A DNA stretch of 64,000 bases from VAXT01 sp038040395 (GCA_038040395.1 JBBPIJ010000002.1:186001-250000); one strand, 5' to 3'. Shown: positions 49,803-59,160, counted from the stretch's first letter. The notes: generated from the letters alone by a model not told the origin. A program made the numbers and translations.

Positions 49803-50138
49803 ATGGCTGACCCCGTCGCAGTCTCCGATTACCGGAGCTCTCTGTCGAAGACGCTGAGCCCCATGGACACCTGGATCGGCGTCGGGACGCTCAGGCAGCC
49901 GCCGCGAACTCCGTGGGAGTATGGCCCGTACCTGTTGGAGCATCCGCAGAACCCACGACTGGCCGCGCTGAGAGCCGGTCGCGAATCGGGGAGCGTCGAC
50001 CATTGGGTCGACAAGTGGGTGTACGTCAAAGGGTGCTTGCTCCACGAAGGCGTCTCGGGCGGGCCGCCCTACGTAGAGCTCATCTACTGTTCCGACGACG
50101 CTGCCGGCCGGGGCTTGGCCCCGGATTGCACGACATGA
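49803..50138 (+). CDS. Hypothetical protein (111 aa)
   Basis: ATG at 49803 (another 3 bases earlier) behind GAGGCGA. The sequence starts MADPVAVSDYRSSLSKTLSP and has two Cys late (KGCLLHEG, LIYCSDDA). It is upstream of the metalloprotease gene by 40 bases on the same strand, so possibly co-transcribed. Not recognised. Confidence 0.45.
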   Translation: MADPVAVSDYRSSLSKTLSPMDTWIGVGTLRQPPRTPWEYGPYLLEHPQNPRLAALRAGRESGSVDHWVDKWVYVKGCLLHEGVSGGPPYVELIYCSDDAAGRGLAPDCTT

Positions 50139-50178
50139 GGATTCGTAGGTACGTCGACGGGCTCGGTCGGTAGCCCCG

Positions 50179-51534
50179 ATGGCCGAGGTTTGCCACGACA
50201 TCGGGCGGTGGGTCGAAGAGAACGTCAGCGAGCCGCTCGAGCGTTGCGTCGAGCAGGAGTGCAACTGGTGGTGCCTCTGCTGCAACAAGTGGTTCTGCTT
50301 CATTGTCTGGGTAATCGTCACGGTGGTGAACTGGGTCGTGGAGACGGTCTGCGAGATCATCGCCGTCGTCGTCGCCGTCGTCATCGCCGTCATCGTCGGG
50401 ATCGTCAACATCGTCATCGGGATCTTTACGTGGGACTGGGGACGGGTCTGGGACGCGCTCGTCGACATCGTCGCGAGCATCGTCAGCCTGGTCGTTCTGA
50501 TCATCCGCATCTTCACCCTGGGCTCGCTGATCGGCGCGTTCCGCGACCGGGCCAACGCGTGGAGCCTGCGCAACTACGCGCGCGGCCTGATCGACGGGAA
50601 TCGGGCGTACAGCCCCGAGGAACGCGACAGCATCAAGAAGGCGCTCGGCCTCGACGGAGGCGGCTTCGGCTTCCGGCTGAAGTTCACGGCCTTCCGTGGG
50701 TTCGTCAAATCGGACCAGGCATTCGACGGCGGCGCCCGCGACCTTGTGGACTGGCACAACGACCCGAACCAAGCGACCCGCGTCGACCTCAAGATCCTGG
50801 CGGGAGTCAACTCCACGACGTTCTGGCAGCGTGGCCGGCCGGAGATCGAGGGCGACTTGTCCGAGTCGGACATCGATGCCTACCTCGCCGATCCGACCAC
50901 GGCAGACCCCTTCACGATCTTCTGCATGAGCCAGGGCGTGCTCGACGACAAGCTCAGCGCCGCGGTCGTGAAAGGCTCTCTGCTCGGGCTGAAGCTCCGC
51001 TTCGATACGCAGGACGTCCAGCTCAGGCGGCGGGAGCACGTGCGGATGGGCGCGTCCTCCAGCGCGCTGGCGTCGCTGCTTGGCTCGACGCCTTTCAGCA
51101 GGACGCGCGGCTCTGTGGACGCAGCGGCGGCACAGCGCGATCTGTGCGCTCCCGTCACTCTCGCCAGCTTCCTGTACGTCGACAATTCTTTCACCGGGTT
51201 CAGCGCGCACCTGGCGACCTCAACGTGCGTCGACGGGACCTCGTTCGCGGGGAATGACCTCACCGGATGCAGCTTCAGAGATCGCGTGCCGGACTTCGCC
51301 TTCCGCTACGTCCCCATTCATGAGATCGGGCATACCTTCGGGCTGTGCCACGTCGACGGTGCGCACCGGATCATGCTGAGCACAAAGGAGAAGAGCTTTC
51401 TCGACTGGCCGACCATCCCGGAGTACTGGCTGAGCGACGGCCCGGTCTTCACGCTGGACGAGGCGAAGCGCGTGTGGGACTACATCATCGCCAACTTCTC
51501 GGCAGCATGCCTGTCGACGCGCCAGTTCGATTGA
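50179..51534 (+). CDS. Membrane-anchored zincin metalloprotease (451 aa)
   Basis: The first 35 residues are Cys-rich (CVEQECNWWCLCCNKWFC), followed by a long hydrophobic block at about 38-120 with three possible membrane helices separated by TWDWGRVWDAL. The C-terminal part has the extended zinc motif HEIGHTFGLCHVDG near 381-394 (HExxHxxGxxH, metzincin-like), with IMLS after it as a possible Met-turn. The catalytic Glu and three His are intact. The middle (about 130-370) is not recognised. TTGA overlap with the next gene. The target is unknown; an envelope-facing toxin or processing enzyme is possible. Confidence 0.7.
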   Translation: MAEVCHDIGRWVEENVSEPLERCVEQECNWWCLCCNKWFCFIVWVIVTVVNWVVETVCEIIAVVVAVVIAVIVGIVNIVIGIFTWDWGRVWDALVDIVASIVSLVVLIIRIFTLGSLIGAFRDRANAWSLRNYARGLIDGNRAYSPEERDSIKKALGLDGGGFGFRLKFTAFRGFVKSDQAFDGGARDLVDWHNDPNQATRVDLKILAGVNSTTFWQRGRPEIEGDLSESDIDAYLADPTTADPFTIFCMSQGVLDDKLSAAVVKGSLLGLKLRFDTQDVQLRRREHVRMGASSSALASLLGSTPFSRTRGSVDAAAAQRDLCAPVTLASFLYVDNSFTGFSAHLATSTCVDGTSFAGNDLTGCSFRDRVPDFAFRYVPIHEIGHTFGLCHVDGAHRIMLSTKEKSFLDWPTIPEYWLSDGPVFTLDEAKRVWDYIIANFSAACLSTRQFD

Positions 51535-51845
51535 CCAGCACTTCGGGACGGATCGACCGCGCGCTCGCCGGGCTCGACTCGGCGCAGGAGACAGAGACGC
51601 GCTCGACGCTTCGGCGCCTGCAGGAAGACTGCGGTTGCAGGGAGGGCGCGATCCTGATGATCTCGGCTACGGCTGCGGCCGCCTTCCTCCTGGCACAGGA
51701 CACCGGGTCGCGGTCAGCGACGTCGATCACGGCGATCGTCGTCGGCGTCATGTTTTTCAGCGCGCTCGTGGGCAAGGCACTCGGCCTCCTGATCGCAAGG
51801 GCGCGGCTGGTTGCGTTGCTTCGTGAGCTCGAACGACCGCCTTGA
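51531..51845 (+). CDS. Small membrane protein, partner of the metalloprotease (104 aa)
   Basis: TTG at 51531 overlaps the protease stop (TTGA); an ATG at 51507 is the alternative. A charged N-terminus (RIDRALAGLDSAQETETRSTLRR split by Leu) with CGC near 38, then two hydrophobic helices (ILMISATAAAAFLLA; ATSITAIVVGVMFFSALVG). The tight overlap points to a shared function, perhaps an inhibitor or immunity-like partner, which is inference only. Confidence 0.6.
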   Translation: MTSTSGRIDRALAGLDSAQETETRSTLRRLQEDCGCREGAILMISATAAAAFLLAQDTGSRSATSITAIVVGVMFFSALVGKALGLLIARARLVALLRELERPP

Positions 51846-51847
51846 CC

Positions 51848-52090
51848 GCCGTCTTCTCCTTGTCGGCGCCCGACAACGCGCCAACGCGACAACGCGGAGC
51901 CCACGCGGCTCGCTGGAGCCTGATACCTAGGTGTAGGACTCGAGCAGGTTGGTTGGTTGTCGGCTCGGTTGTCGGCGTCACGGAGGTTGTGTGGTGGGCC
52001 GCGATCCCTCTAAGCATCAGGCTCCAGCGAGCCGCGTGGCTCCGCGTAGCCGCCTTGTCGCGTTGTCGGGCGCCGACAGGGGAAGACGGC
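51848..52090. repeat. Fold-back element with about 75-bp arms
   Basis: The left arm (51848-51924) and the right arm (52016-52090) are reverse complements with only a few changes and one internal diverged block of about 11 bases. The 91-base interior is unrelated and contains GGTTGGTTGGTTGTCGGCTCGGTTGTCGG in pieces. No gene. It starts 3 bases after the small membrane-protein stop. Such a structure could be a MITE-like element, a strong bidirectional terminator, or a duplicated gene end. Confidence 0.88.
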
Positions 52091-52195
52091 GGGGGCCGCG
52101 ATCGGCTTTGCCGCTTTCGTTCGTGAACCCTGCCGCTTCGACGGCCGGTTTCCATTCACGCTCGCGCCAGTTGTGCAGGTCGATGGCGCGCATTT

Positions 52196-52756
52196 ATGTT
52201 CTCGCCAAAGTCCGGTTATCTTGAACTGATGCTTGGACCCGACGTTGGGCTCGCAGAACCTGAGACCGCACCACGGCTTAACCAGGCCTTCTACACGGCC
52301 GAGCCGCACGAGTACTTCTGGTATCGACTCTACCTGCTCATGATCGCTGGCGACCCCTCGGTCGATCTCGGTGAGTTCACGCGAAGCGGGCTCACGGTCG
52401 ACGGATTCAAGGCAGGCCCGGCCGAGGTCAGCGAGGGTGAGAAGGAGGCCTCGCGGCGGCAGCGGTTCGTGATCACCGATGCCGCGGCACTCTTGCATCA
52501 CGTGAGCGAGACGCTGCTTCGCTTCTATCTCGCGCATGAGCCGCTGCCACTGTGTCCCTGGCTCGAGATCGTGCGCGAGCGAAGCTTCAGTCGGCTGAAG
52601 ACGCGCGTCCGAACCCGCTTCGTTGATGCGCCCGACGACGACCCGACCAATCGCGAGGCGTTGGGGCGGATCTTCTACGGGTCGAACGCACGGCGTCCCG
52701 AGCCGGACGGTCCCTGCGTGAGCCCGGCCGCCGTCGCCGACGGCCGGGAGGTCTGA
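52196..52756 (+). CDS. Hypothetical protein (186 aa)
   Basis: ATG at 52196, or at 52229 (MLGPDVGLAEPE). Aromatic-rich start (LNQAFYTAEPHEYFWYRLYLL), helical centre (ITDAAALLHHVSETLLRFYLAHEP), and a diverged Pro-rich end. No membrane segment or known motif. Not recognised. Confidence 0.5.
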   Translation: MFSPKSGYLELMLGPDVGLAEPETAPRLNQAFYTAEPHEYFWYRLYLLMIAGDPSVDLGEFTRSGLTVDGFKAGPAEVSEGEKEASRRQRFVITDAAALLHHVSETLLRFYLAHEPLPLCPWLEIVRERSFSRLKTRVRTRFVDAPDDDPTNREALGRIFYGSNARRPEPDGPCVSPAAVADGREV

Positions 52757-52990
52757 TGGCTGCTGGGATCCGGACGCTCGCGGCGGGCTCATAGAGCGGG
52801 CTCACTGCGGGGTCAGTGGGCCCCCTCATTGAGCCTCCTGGCGGGCCGCTGGGTGGCTTGGCCGAGTGGGTTGTCAGGCGAGTAACAGATGTCTCGAGCG
52901 CGGTCATCGCCGCCGCCAGAGCCTCGGCCGCTCGCCCGAGCGCGAGCCGTCCCGCTCGCGGCGTAACCGCGCTGTCAGACTAAGCGGGCG

Positions 52991-53209
52991 TTGCTCACCG
53001 CGTTCGGCGTAAGCGCCCTTACCTTCATGATGCTCATGTACGCGCTGGAGCGCCGCCACAGCGGCTTCGTGCTCGCGTTCGCCTGCGGGTGCGCGCTTGC
53101 GAGCCTCTACGGGTTCCTTTCGGGGGCGTGGCCGTTCGGCGTAGTCGAGGCAATATGGGCGACCGTGGCTTTGCGCCGTTTCGCTCGTCATTTCGCTCGC
53201 CCCTCCTAG
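52991..53209 (+). CDS. Small two-helix membrane protein (72 aa)
   Basis: TTG start (MLTAFGVSALTFMMLMYALE). Two hydrophobic helices joined by ERRHSGFVLAFACGCALASLY pieces, then FLSGAWPFGVVEAIWATVALRR. I recognise this as a common small membrane protein of actinobacteria and Chloroflexi with no assigned role. Conserved sequence in an otherwise empty stretch supports it. Confidence 0.65.
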   Translation: MLTAFGVSALTFMMLMYALERRHSGFVLAFACGCALASLYGFLSGAWPFGVVEAIWATVALRRFARHFARPS

Positions 53210-53352
53210 GGGGAGTTCTTCGGCATAAGAAATGGCTTCCCACGAGTCCGCCGCACTGGCCGCTCCATAAGCTCCGTCGCCTCCCTACGCCGCGCGCACG
53301 CGCCGTGACGTGTCGCCTTTCGGCTCGTTTGCGACGAGCGCGAGGAGGACTC

Positions 53353-53433
53353 ATGACCCGGCGGGAGACGGTCAGGGCGCGAATCCGTCGGCTACGGGAA
53401 GAGCGTGGGCTACGACGCTCGCTGCCGATGTAG
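53353..53433 (+). CDS. 26-codon ORF with strong ribosome binding site, HTH-like start
   Basis: GAGGAGG is 4 bases before the ATG. The product MTRRETVRARIRRLREERGL plus RRSLPM looks like the first helix of an XRE-type helix-turn-helix protein (RIRRLREERGLS...), then stops. Either a truncated regulator gene or a leader ORF for the large gene that follows 125 bases later. Confidence 0.4.
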   Translation: MTRRETVRARIRRLREERGLRRSLPM

Positions 53434-53557
53434 ATACGGAGCGGGGGTGCAAGTTCTCCACGTCCGAATGCGAGGCGCTTATCTCACCCGCCGGGCGCGG
53501 CGCTAAAGTGGATGACTCACGATCAGGGAGACGGCGCTCGGCAACCACCGTAGGTTC

Positions 53558-56500
53558 TTGAAGTCGGTCTCGCGCGCGGACGCACTGAAGACGATCGCGG
53601 GCTTGCAGCTCACGCCCACGAACGCGCATCAGCTTCAACGTCTGGAACGCGCCGCCGCCCTAATCCAGGCGCACGCCCACGGCCACGCGTCCGCGTCGCC
53701 ATCGGATCTGGTCAACTTCGTCAATCGTGATCCGCTGCGCGCTGAGTACGCGCACCTGGAGGATCCAGTTGAGGGACTGATCTGCGAAGAGGTCATGGCG
53801 CCTGGGGGCTCGTACCTCGCCGGCGCGGGGATGAGCGGGCAGTCGATCTTCTGCCTGCGGCTCCTGATACGAGTTCTTTACGAGCGGCCGTGGTCGGGCG
53901 CTGAGGCTCTACTCGGTAAGACCACCGAGGCCGTCATGACGGCGCTTGCGGCCGGTGATCGGACCCTTCGCCAAGCGGGCCTTGGCCGATCTTCAGCACC
54001 CGCCGGAGAGCCCGGTGGCTATGCCAGCGTTCCGGCCGATATTGACCGGCTGGCGGGTGCTGCGACCTTTGATCTGACAGCGCCTGGTCACATCGGTCTC
54101 GCGGAGGCGCTTGCTCCACTCGTTCAACAGGGCCGACCGACTCTGCGGCGAGGAACAGATTACGCACCGGTCGCGACGCCGTTCGTGCGCATCGGTGACG
54201 AGCTCATCCTCACGCTCCCATTCGAGATCGCGTCGAGCATCCGGCATCTAGTTGTGAATGTCGCTCTCGCCGCGGATCTTGGTGAAGAGCTCCACTTGCG
54301 TTACCTGCTGGCGGCGCACGAGCAGGCGTCGAACGCGCTCGCGCGCATGAACTGGCGGCCGCTCCATCGAGACGACGCCCAACTGCCATGGCCCGAGACG
54401 GAATTGCCGATGGCCGAGTCCATCTTCGGCTTCGACGACGACAAGGTGGCCCATCTGGTCGTCCTAGGCGACGATCTTCGTGGTTACGACGGCGACCGTG
54501 TATTTCAGTCCTGGGAGCTTGGTGAAGATGCCGAGCACATCGCCGGCAGGCTCAGCCAGGTGCGCGAGCACCTGCTCAAGCGTTCCGACGTAATCGAGGT
54601 GCTCAGCCTGCTCGTGTTCGTGCCGCTCGATCGTGGCGTCGGCTTTCGTGTCATCCCCGGAGCGAGCGAGGGCGTCTTGTCACTGCCCCTGCTCGAACTC
54701 GAGGTGTTGTCGCGCCTCGACGGTGACCCGCTCGCACTGTGGAAGTTCGCGCGCGCGTATGAGACGCGACATGCGCCAGAGATTCACGCCTTCAGCATGC
54801 TTGACCTGTACGCCATGTACCGCGATCTCGGTCGCACGTTCCAGATGGTCGACCGGCCCGAAGCGATCGTCGTCCGGCCCGGTCACGGTGGCGCATTGCG
54901 GCAAGACGCGGTGCTTCGCGCCGATGTCCACCCGGTTCCACATCCCCTCGGAATCGTCAGCGAAGTTGAGCGCTGGTTGCCGCAGGCGCCAACAGTGCCG
55001 ATCTATCTGCCGCGGAACCCGATCGGTACAGAGGTCTGCGTCGTGGAGATAGCGGACTCTTGGGTCTGGATCAGTGGACCGAGCGAGGGGTCGGGGCCGA
55101 TGCTTGCGTTCACGATCGCGTATTGGCTTTGGCAGATCGGCGGCGATGTGGCCGATGAACTTGGCGCTGCAGCCGACGAAAACGGCGTCGTCGACCTACG
55201 GCTCGAGCTTGAACCGCGCGAGCGCTGGCGCGACTACCTCTACGACACGGACGAGGAGATCCCGGTTCGGGTAGGCCAGCCAGCGTTCCAGGTACGGGTA
55301 AGCGATAGCGGCGTGCGCACGCTGCGGCTGCTTGAGAACGCGTGGTGTGCGTTTCACGCCGGCGACAACAGCGGTGAGCGGCAGCTGGTGTCGGCGCTGC
55401 TTGCGCTCTTCGAGATTGACGACGACGTTGAGGCCGTCATCGTCGAGCGGCATGCGCCGCTGGGCTACAAGAAGCACATGTTCATGGGGCGCGGGCCGGA
55501 CCCACGCTTGAACGATCGCAACCTGCCGCCATACCGTCCTGTCTGTGAGCACGACGAACACGAAGTAAACGAGCTGGTCTCGGCGATCGTGATCCGCGAT
55601 CTCAAACTCGAACCTGGGCCGATCGGCCCGACAGACAGCAAGCGCGTGCTGGACGCGTACGTCGGGGCGGCGTTCGACAAGTTGCGCGAGCAGGTAGCCG
55701 CAACCAAGTCTCAAGGTTTGATCGAAGGTCTAGTCGCGGCCGTCGAGAGGTGCACCCACGAGCAGGTGTATCGGCAGGCGTCAGCGTTGACAAAAACACT
55801 GGCCTACGGCGATGCCGACGAGACGCTGGCCGAGCGCGACCTTGAGGTGCAACAGCAGAACCGCAGCGCCGTATGCGCACGTTTCCTGGTCGAGTACGTG
55901 GCCGCCTGTCCGCCGACAGGCAACGAGCCGCTCAGCCTCGCCACGTTTGACCGACTAATGGCGCTCGCGGCAGAAATCATCGATGCCGGCTCGACGAGCG
56001 ATGCCGCCGAATACGGGCTTGCCGCGGCCGAGGTCGTCGTCTCACCGTCGGGACGAGTTGTGTTTCGGTCCGCGCTGCCGTACCAGGCGTCGCGTACCGA
56101 GTTCGTGAGCGCCTACACAGCGACGGAGGTCAGCAAGGGAGAGACCGTTCTTGACTCGCTCGTTTGGGAGCCGCCGAAAGAGATCGTCGCTCTGCCCGAA
56201 GGGCTCGACGAAGCCCTTCTTGCCGAGACCGGTCTTAGCTTCATCGACACCGGCGCCTTCCTGAACGCGGTGATCGAGCACGCGATCGACGTCGAAAGCG
56301 CCGCATTCGTGCAGCCGTACGGGACGTTTGTCACCGAGCTCGCCGGCAAGCTCGATTGGCCAATCGCCAAGGTCCAGCAGGCGATCGCGATGCTCACGCT
56401 CGAACCGCGGCGCGATTTTCTCCATCCTGCGAGTCCGCATCGCCGGAGCGATGTGTACCCGTGGCGGTTCAATCGCGCGCTCTCGTATATCCGCCGGCCA

Positions 56501-57112
56501 CTGGTCAAGCGCGGCGACGACATCGTCTACGGCATGCGTCACCTCTTTGCCGCGCAGTCGCATCTCGCGCAGCTTCTCGAGAGCGGTCGCTACCGAGCGC
56601 ACTCGCCGGAGCTCAGGCGCTACCTCGGCGAGATGGGAAGGCGTCTCGGGCGAGCATTCGAAGACGCCGTCGCCGCACTGTTCGAACGCGCGGAGTGCAT
56701 CGTCCGACGGCGCGTAAAGCGCATCGGAGAGCTAGAACTGGTGCGAGAAAACGGCCTTCCGATCGGCGACATCGACGTTCTCGCCATCGACCCGGCCGCA
56801 GCGACCATCTTCGTTGTCGACGCGAAGTGCATCACGCCGGCTATGACGCCATCAGAGGTAGCGCTCGAGATCTCGCAACTCTTTGCCATGAACGGGAAGC
56901 GCTCCGCGGTTCAGGCTCTGCGCGAGCGAACAGAGTGGGTGGAGGTACATCTGGAAGACATCATCTCCGCATCGGGAGCCGACTCTGGCCGAGCATGGTC
57001 AGTCGAACCGTTGATAGTCGTCGACCGCGACTTGGTATCCACCTACCTTGCGCGACCGGATGTCACGGTTCAGACCTACCACTCACTCGAACGGCAGCTT
57101 TCAGCGCGCTGA
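53558..57112 (+). CDS. 1,184-residue protein with C-terminal PD-(D/E)XK-like nuclease domain
   Basis: TTG start at 53558 after an in-frame stop at 53551. The first 1,000 residues are a soluble alpha/beta protein that I do not recognise; no Walker motif is evident. Residues about 1020-1130 form a restriction-endonuclease-like domain: GRAFEDAVAALFERAECIVRRR (Glu helix), LPIGDIDVLAIDP (metal Asp) and IFVVDAKCITPA (DxK), then EISQLFAMNG. That order fits PD-(D/E)XK/NERD-type nucleases. Large proteins with such an end in islands are often single-gene anti-phage systems or modification-dependent restriction enzymes. Function is inferred. Confidence 0.7.
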   Translation: MKSVSRADALKTIAGLQLTPTNAHQLQRLERAAALIQAHAHGHASASPSDLVNFVNRDPLRAEYAHLEDPVEGLICEEVMAPGGSYLAGAGMSGQSIFCLRLLIRVLYERPWSGAEALLGKTTEAVMTALAAGDRTLRQAGLGRSSAPAGEPGGYASVPADIDRLAGAATFDLTAPGHIGLAEALAPLVQQGRPTLRRGTDYAPVATPFVRIGDELILTLPFEIASSIRHLVVNVALAADLGEELHLRYLLAAHEQASNALARMNWRPLHRDDAQLPWPETELPMAESIFGFDDDKVAHLVVLGDDLRGYDGDRVFQSWELGEDAEHIAGRLSQVREHLLKRSDVIEVLSLLVFVPLDRGVGFRVIPGASEGVLSLPLLELEVLSRLDGDPLALWKFARAYETRHAPEIHAFSMLDLYAMYRDLGRTFQMVDRPEAIVVRPGHGGALRQDAVLRADVHPVPHPLGIVSEVERWLPQAPTVPIYLPRNPIGTEVCVVEIADSWVWISGPSEGSGPMLAFTIAYWLWQIGGDVADELGAAADENGVVDLRLELEPRERWRDYLYDTDEEIPVRVGQPAFQVRVSDSGVRTLRLLENAWCAFHAGDNSGERQLVSALLALFEIDDDVEAVIVERHAPLGYKKHMFMGRGPDPRLNDRNLPPYRPVCEHDEHEVNELVSAIVIRDLKLEPGPIGPTDSKRVLDAYVGAAFDKLREQVAATKSQGLIEGLVAAVERCTHEQVYRQASALTKTLAYGDADETLAERDLEVQQQNRSAVCARFLVEYVAACPPTGNEPLSLATFDRLMALAAEIIDAGSTSDAAEYGLAAAEVVVSPSGRVVFRSALPYQASRTEFVSAYTATEVSKGETVLDSLVWEPPKEIVALPEGLDEALLAETGLSFIDTGAFLNAVIEHAIDVESAAFVQPYGTFVTELAGKLDWPIAKVQQAIAMLTLEPRRDFLHPASPHRRSDVYPWRFNRALSYIRRPLVKRGDDIVYGMRHLFAAQSHLAQLLESGRYRAHSPELRRYLGEMGRRLGRAFEDAVAALFERAECIVRRRVKRIGELELVRENGLPIGDIDVLAIDPAAATIFVVDAKCITPAMTPSEVALEISQLFAMNGKRSAVQALRERTEWVEVHLEDIISASGADSGRAWSVEPLIVVDRDLVSTYLARPDVTVQTYHSLERQLSAR

Positions 57113-57567
57113 CGGACAAGTGATCGCCTGTCGCCCAGCGAGACCGCCAACCTGGCGGCCGGCTGGGCGGACGCACGCTGCTTGACCACCCGCGGGTCTA
57201 CGTGACGAAAGCTTGCCTAAGCAAGGTCGTCACCTGCGCAGGCGACGGCTTGAGTTCGGTCGATGGTCCTCAGGGGAGTTCTTTCAAACCCTTCGGAAGG
57301 CCTTCGCCGTCTGATCGACGCTGGATGAAGTCACGAGCCTGAGTCCTCCTCAGAGTCTCATGACTCGCTTACGGAGGCAAGAGTACAGTGGACCCAGAAA
57401 TACTCTACGACGCGGCTCGCCGACCTGCCCCGATTTAATCCAGCTGCTGCTTCTTCACACGCTCGAAACCGACCCGATAGTCAGACGTAACCGCCCAGGA
57501 CATCCGCTTTCGTGAGGGAGAGTTGAGCCTCAACCCTCAACCCATGCACGAGCCATCGGACGATTTA
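57113..57567. other. 455-base stretch without a recognisable gene
   Basis: No frame with a plausible start and composition on either strand, and no clear repeat. Local sequence is more AT-rich toward 57500. It probably carries the terminator of the large nuclease gene and remnants. Confidence 0.5.
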
Positions 57568-57894
57568 CTAACGGCGCGAGACGAAGACCGTAATCGCGCT
57601 TCCTCTCGATGCGATCGCGCCAGCGCGTGGAGCTTGGTTGAACACAACCCCGAATGGTTGGCTCGCGTTGCGAGCGCGCTCCACGCGAGGGTCTAGTCCG
57701 CTGTTGCTCGCCTTCTCCACAGCCAGGATTTCCCGAAGCCCGATGAGAACCGGAACGCGGACCGTGTTCTCACGATTATCTTCTCCGCCGCCGCACCCAA
57801 CACTCGCTAGCAAGACAAGCAGGTAGACGCAGGCACAGACGCTGCTCGATAAGCGGACGCGGCGAGGGGCCAACGGTTGGTGGTCCCTCGCCAA
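57568..57894 (-). CDS. PASTA-domain lipoprotein (108 aa)
   Basis: Signal peptide with LLVLLASVGCGGG, a lipobox ending in Cys, so lipid-anchored outside. One PASTA domain follows: VRVPVLIGLREILAVEKASN, then VVFNQAPRAGAIASRGSAITVFVS. PASTA domains bind peptidoglycan fragments or beta-lactams. Last gene of a three-gene group of exported proteins (58869 to 57568). Confidence 0.75.
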   Translation of the reverse strand: MARDHQPLAPRRVRLSSSVCACVYLLVLLASVGCGGGEDNRENTVRVPVLIGLREILAVEKASNSGLDPRVERARNASQPFGVVFNQAPRAGAIASRGSAITVFVSRR

Positions 57895-57911
57895 CGTCGG
57901 GCGTAGGCTAG

Positions 57912-58499
57912 TCAGTCTCCGACTCCTCGCCGGACTTCTTGACCGCTTGAGAGTGTAAACACCACAGTGCCAACATCATCCACGCGCGCAGCCGGACTCG
58001 GCAGCTCGAAGACGTAGAAGCCGTTCGTAAGGGCCGCTTCGTAAGATCCGCTTCCGATCGACACGCTCACGCTCCTAACGTCCGGCCGGACGAGCCCGTA
58101 CACGAAAGGCGGCAGGGCATCTCCTTCAGAATCGTCTGCAATCGTGATCGTTCCAGCCAGTGACGAGCCGCCCATGAGACAAGCACTCAGGACCGTCGCC
58201 GACGTGACGACACACGCACCGCCATCCTTCGTCGGGGCAGCGAAGAAGCTCGGAAGGTGCCGATCCGCGGGCGTGAACAGGTGCCTGATACGGGTGTCCG
58301 CGTTGGCTGCCAGCGGCCTCCCCTGCATATTGCGAACAACGGCGCGGATAGCTGGCGTGACCGCAGCCTGCTGGCCCTCGGACTGAACCGCCCTAGCACT
58401 CTCGGCGGGCGCGGCCCGATCGATGGCGGCGTAGACACCAACCGCCAACGCGGTCACCCCGACGAGCGTCAGGAATGAGAGCAACCGTTTTACATTCAC
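57912..58499 (-). CDS. Exported/membrane-anchored protein (195 aa)
   Basis: GTG at 58499 with AGAGAGGAG upstream. The N-terminal segment VNVKRLLSFLTLVGVTALAV is a signal anchor. The mature part has RHLFTPADRHLPSFFAAPT, two Cys (GGACVVTSATVLSACLMGG) and a beta-rich end (FVYGLVRPDVRSVSVSIGSG). Middle gene of the exported-protein group. Not recognised. Confidence 0.6.
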   Translation of the reverse strand: MNVKRLLSFLTLVGVTALAVGVYAAIDRAAPAESARAVQSEGQQAAVTPAIRAVVRNMQGRPLAANADTRIRHLFTPADRHLPSFFAAPTKDGGACVVTSATVLSACLMGGSSLAGTITIADDSEGDALPPFVYGLVRPDVRSVSVSIGSGSYEAALTNGFYVFELPSPAARVDDVGTVVFTLSSGQEVRRGVGD

Positions 58500-58515
58500 A
58501 ATTCGCTCCTCTCTT

Positions 58516-58869
58516 TCAACAGGCATAATCACCATTTATAAAGGTGTAGCAGTCGGCCCAGATGGTGTAGCTATCGGACTCGTTCTTACAGTAGCCCCAA
58601 GCCGCGATGCTGCTATTGCGACAATCCTCCGAATACGCCTGGCAGTCAAGGACGATGTCGTAGTCGACACTCGAGCCTGCGTTTCGGTAGAAAGTCTTAG
58701 TGCATCGCGTGTTGACCTGCCAATCCATCAGCTTGGCGTAACGCATTTGCGTCTGCGACGTGCGCTTATACGAATTCGAGGCAATGTCGCCTTGCCAGAA
58801 ATTGAACCAAACGCCCGCCACAGCGCCGCTCGGCAGAGCTAGCGCCAACGCGGCCGTTAATCCACACAA
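58516..58869 (-). CDS. Exported Cys-rich protein (about 117 aa)
   Basis: A hydrophobic start LTAALALALPSGAVAGVWF suggests secretion. The frame continues upstream of the TTG at 58869 with LLDKARTI; an AAGGAGG lies directly before that part, so the true start may be a rare codon nearer 58893. The mature part has seven Cys (NTRC, DCQAYSEDC, GYC, DCYT, YAC), probably disulfide-bonded. First gene of the three-gene group. Not recognised. Confidence 0.55.
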   Translation of the reverse strand: MCGLTAALALALPSGAVAGVWFNFWQGDIASNSYKRTSQTQMRYAKLMDWQVNTRCTKTFYRNAGSSVDYDIVLDCQAYSEDCRNSSIAAWGYCKNESDSYTIWADCYTFINGDYAC

Positions 58870-59160
58870 GATCGTTCGAGCTTTATCTAACAGCCTCCTT
58901 GCTTCGAGGTCTTCAGCGCGTCATCCCGTCAGCGCGGCCCGGGGGTCGCGATGGTGCGCTTAGGCACCGCACTCTGCCTCCTTCGGCTTGGAGTGGTCAG
59001 CTCCCGCCGCGGAAGAAGCCGTTGAAATCCCACCCTAGAACTTCGGCCGGACCGCTGTCAAGTGGCAGGACAGGACACGTCCTAAACGGCGACGAGGGTG
59101 TTGCCAGCAGACGAACAGTGCGGTAGCTTCCCCGGTGTCATCGAAGAACGAGGAGGAGAC

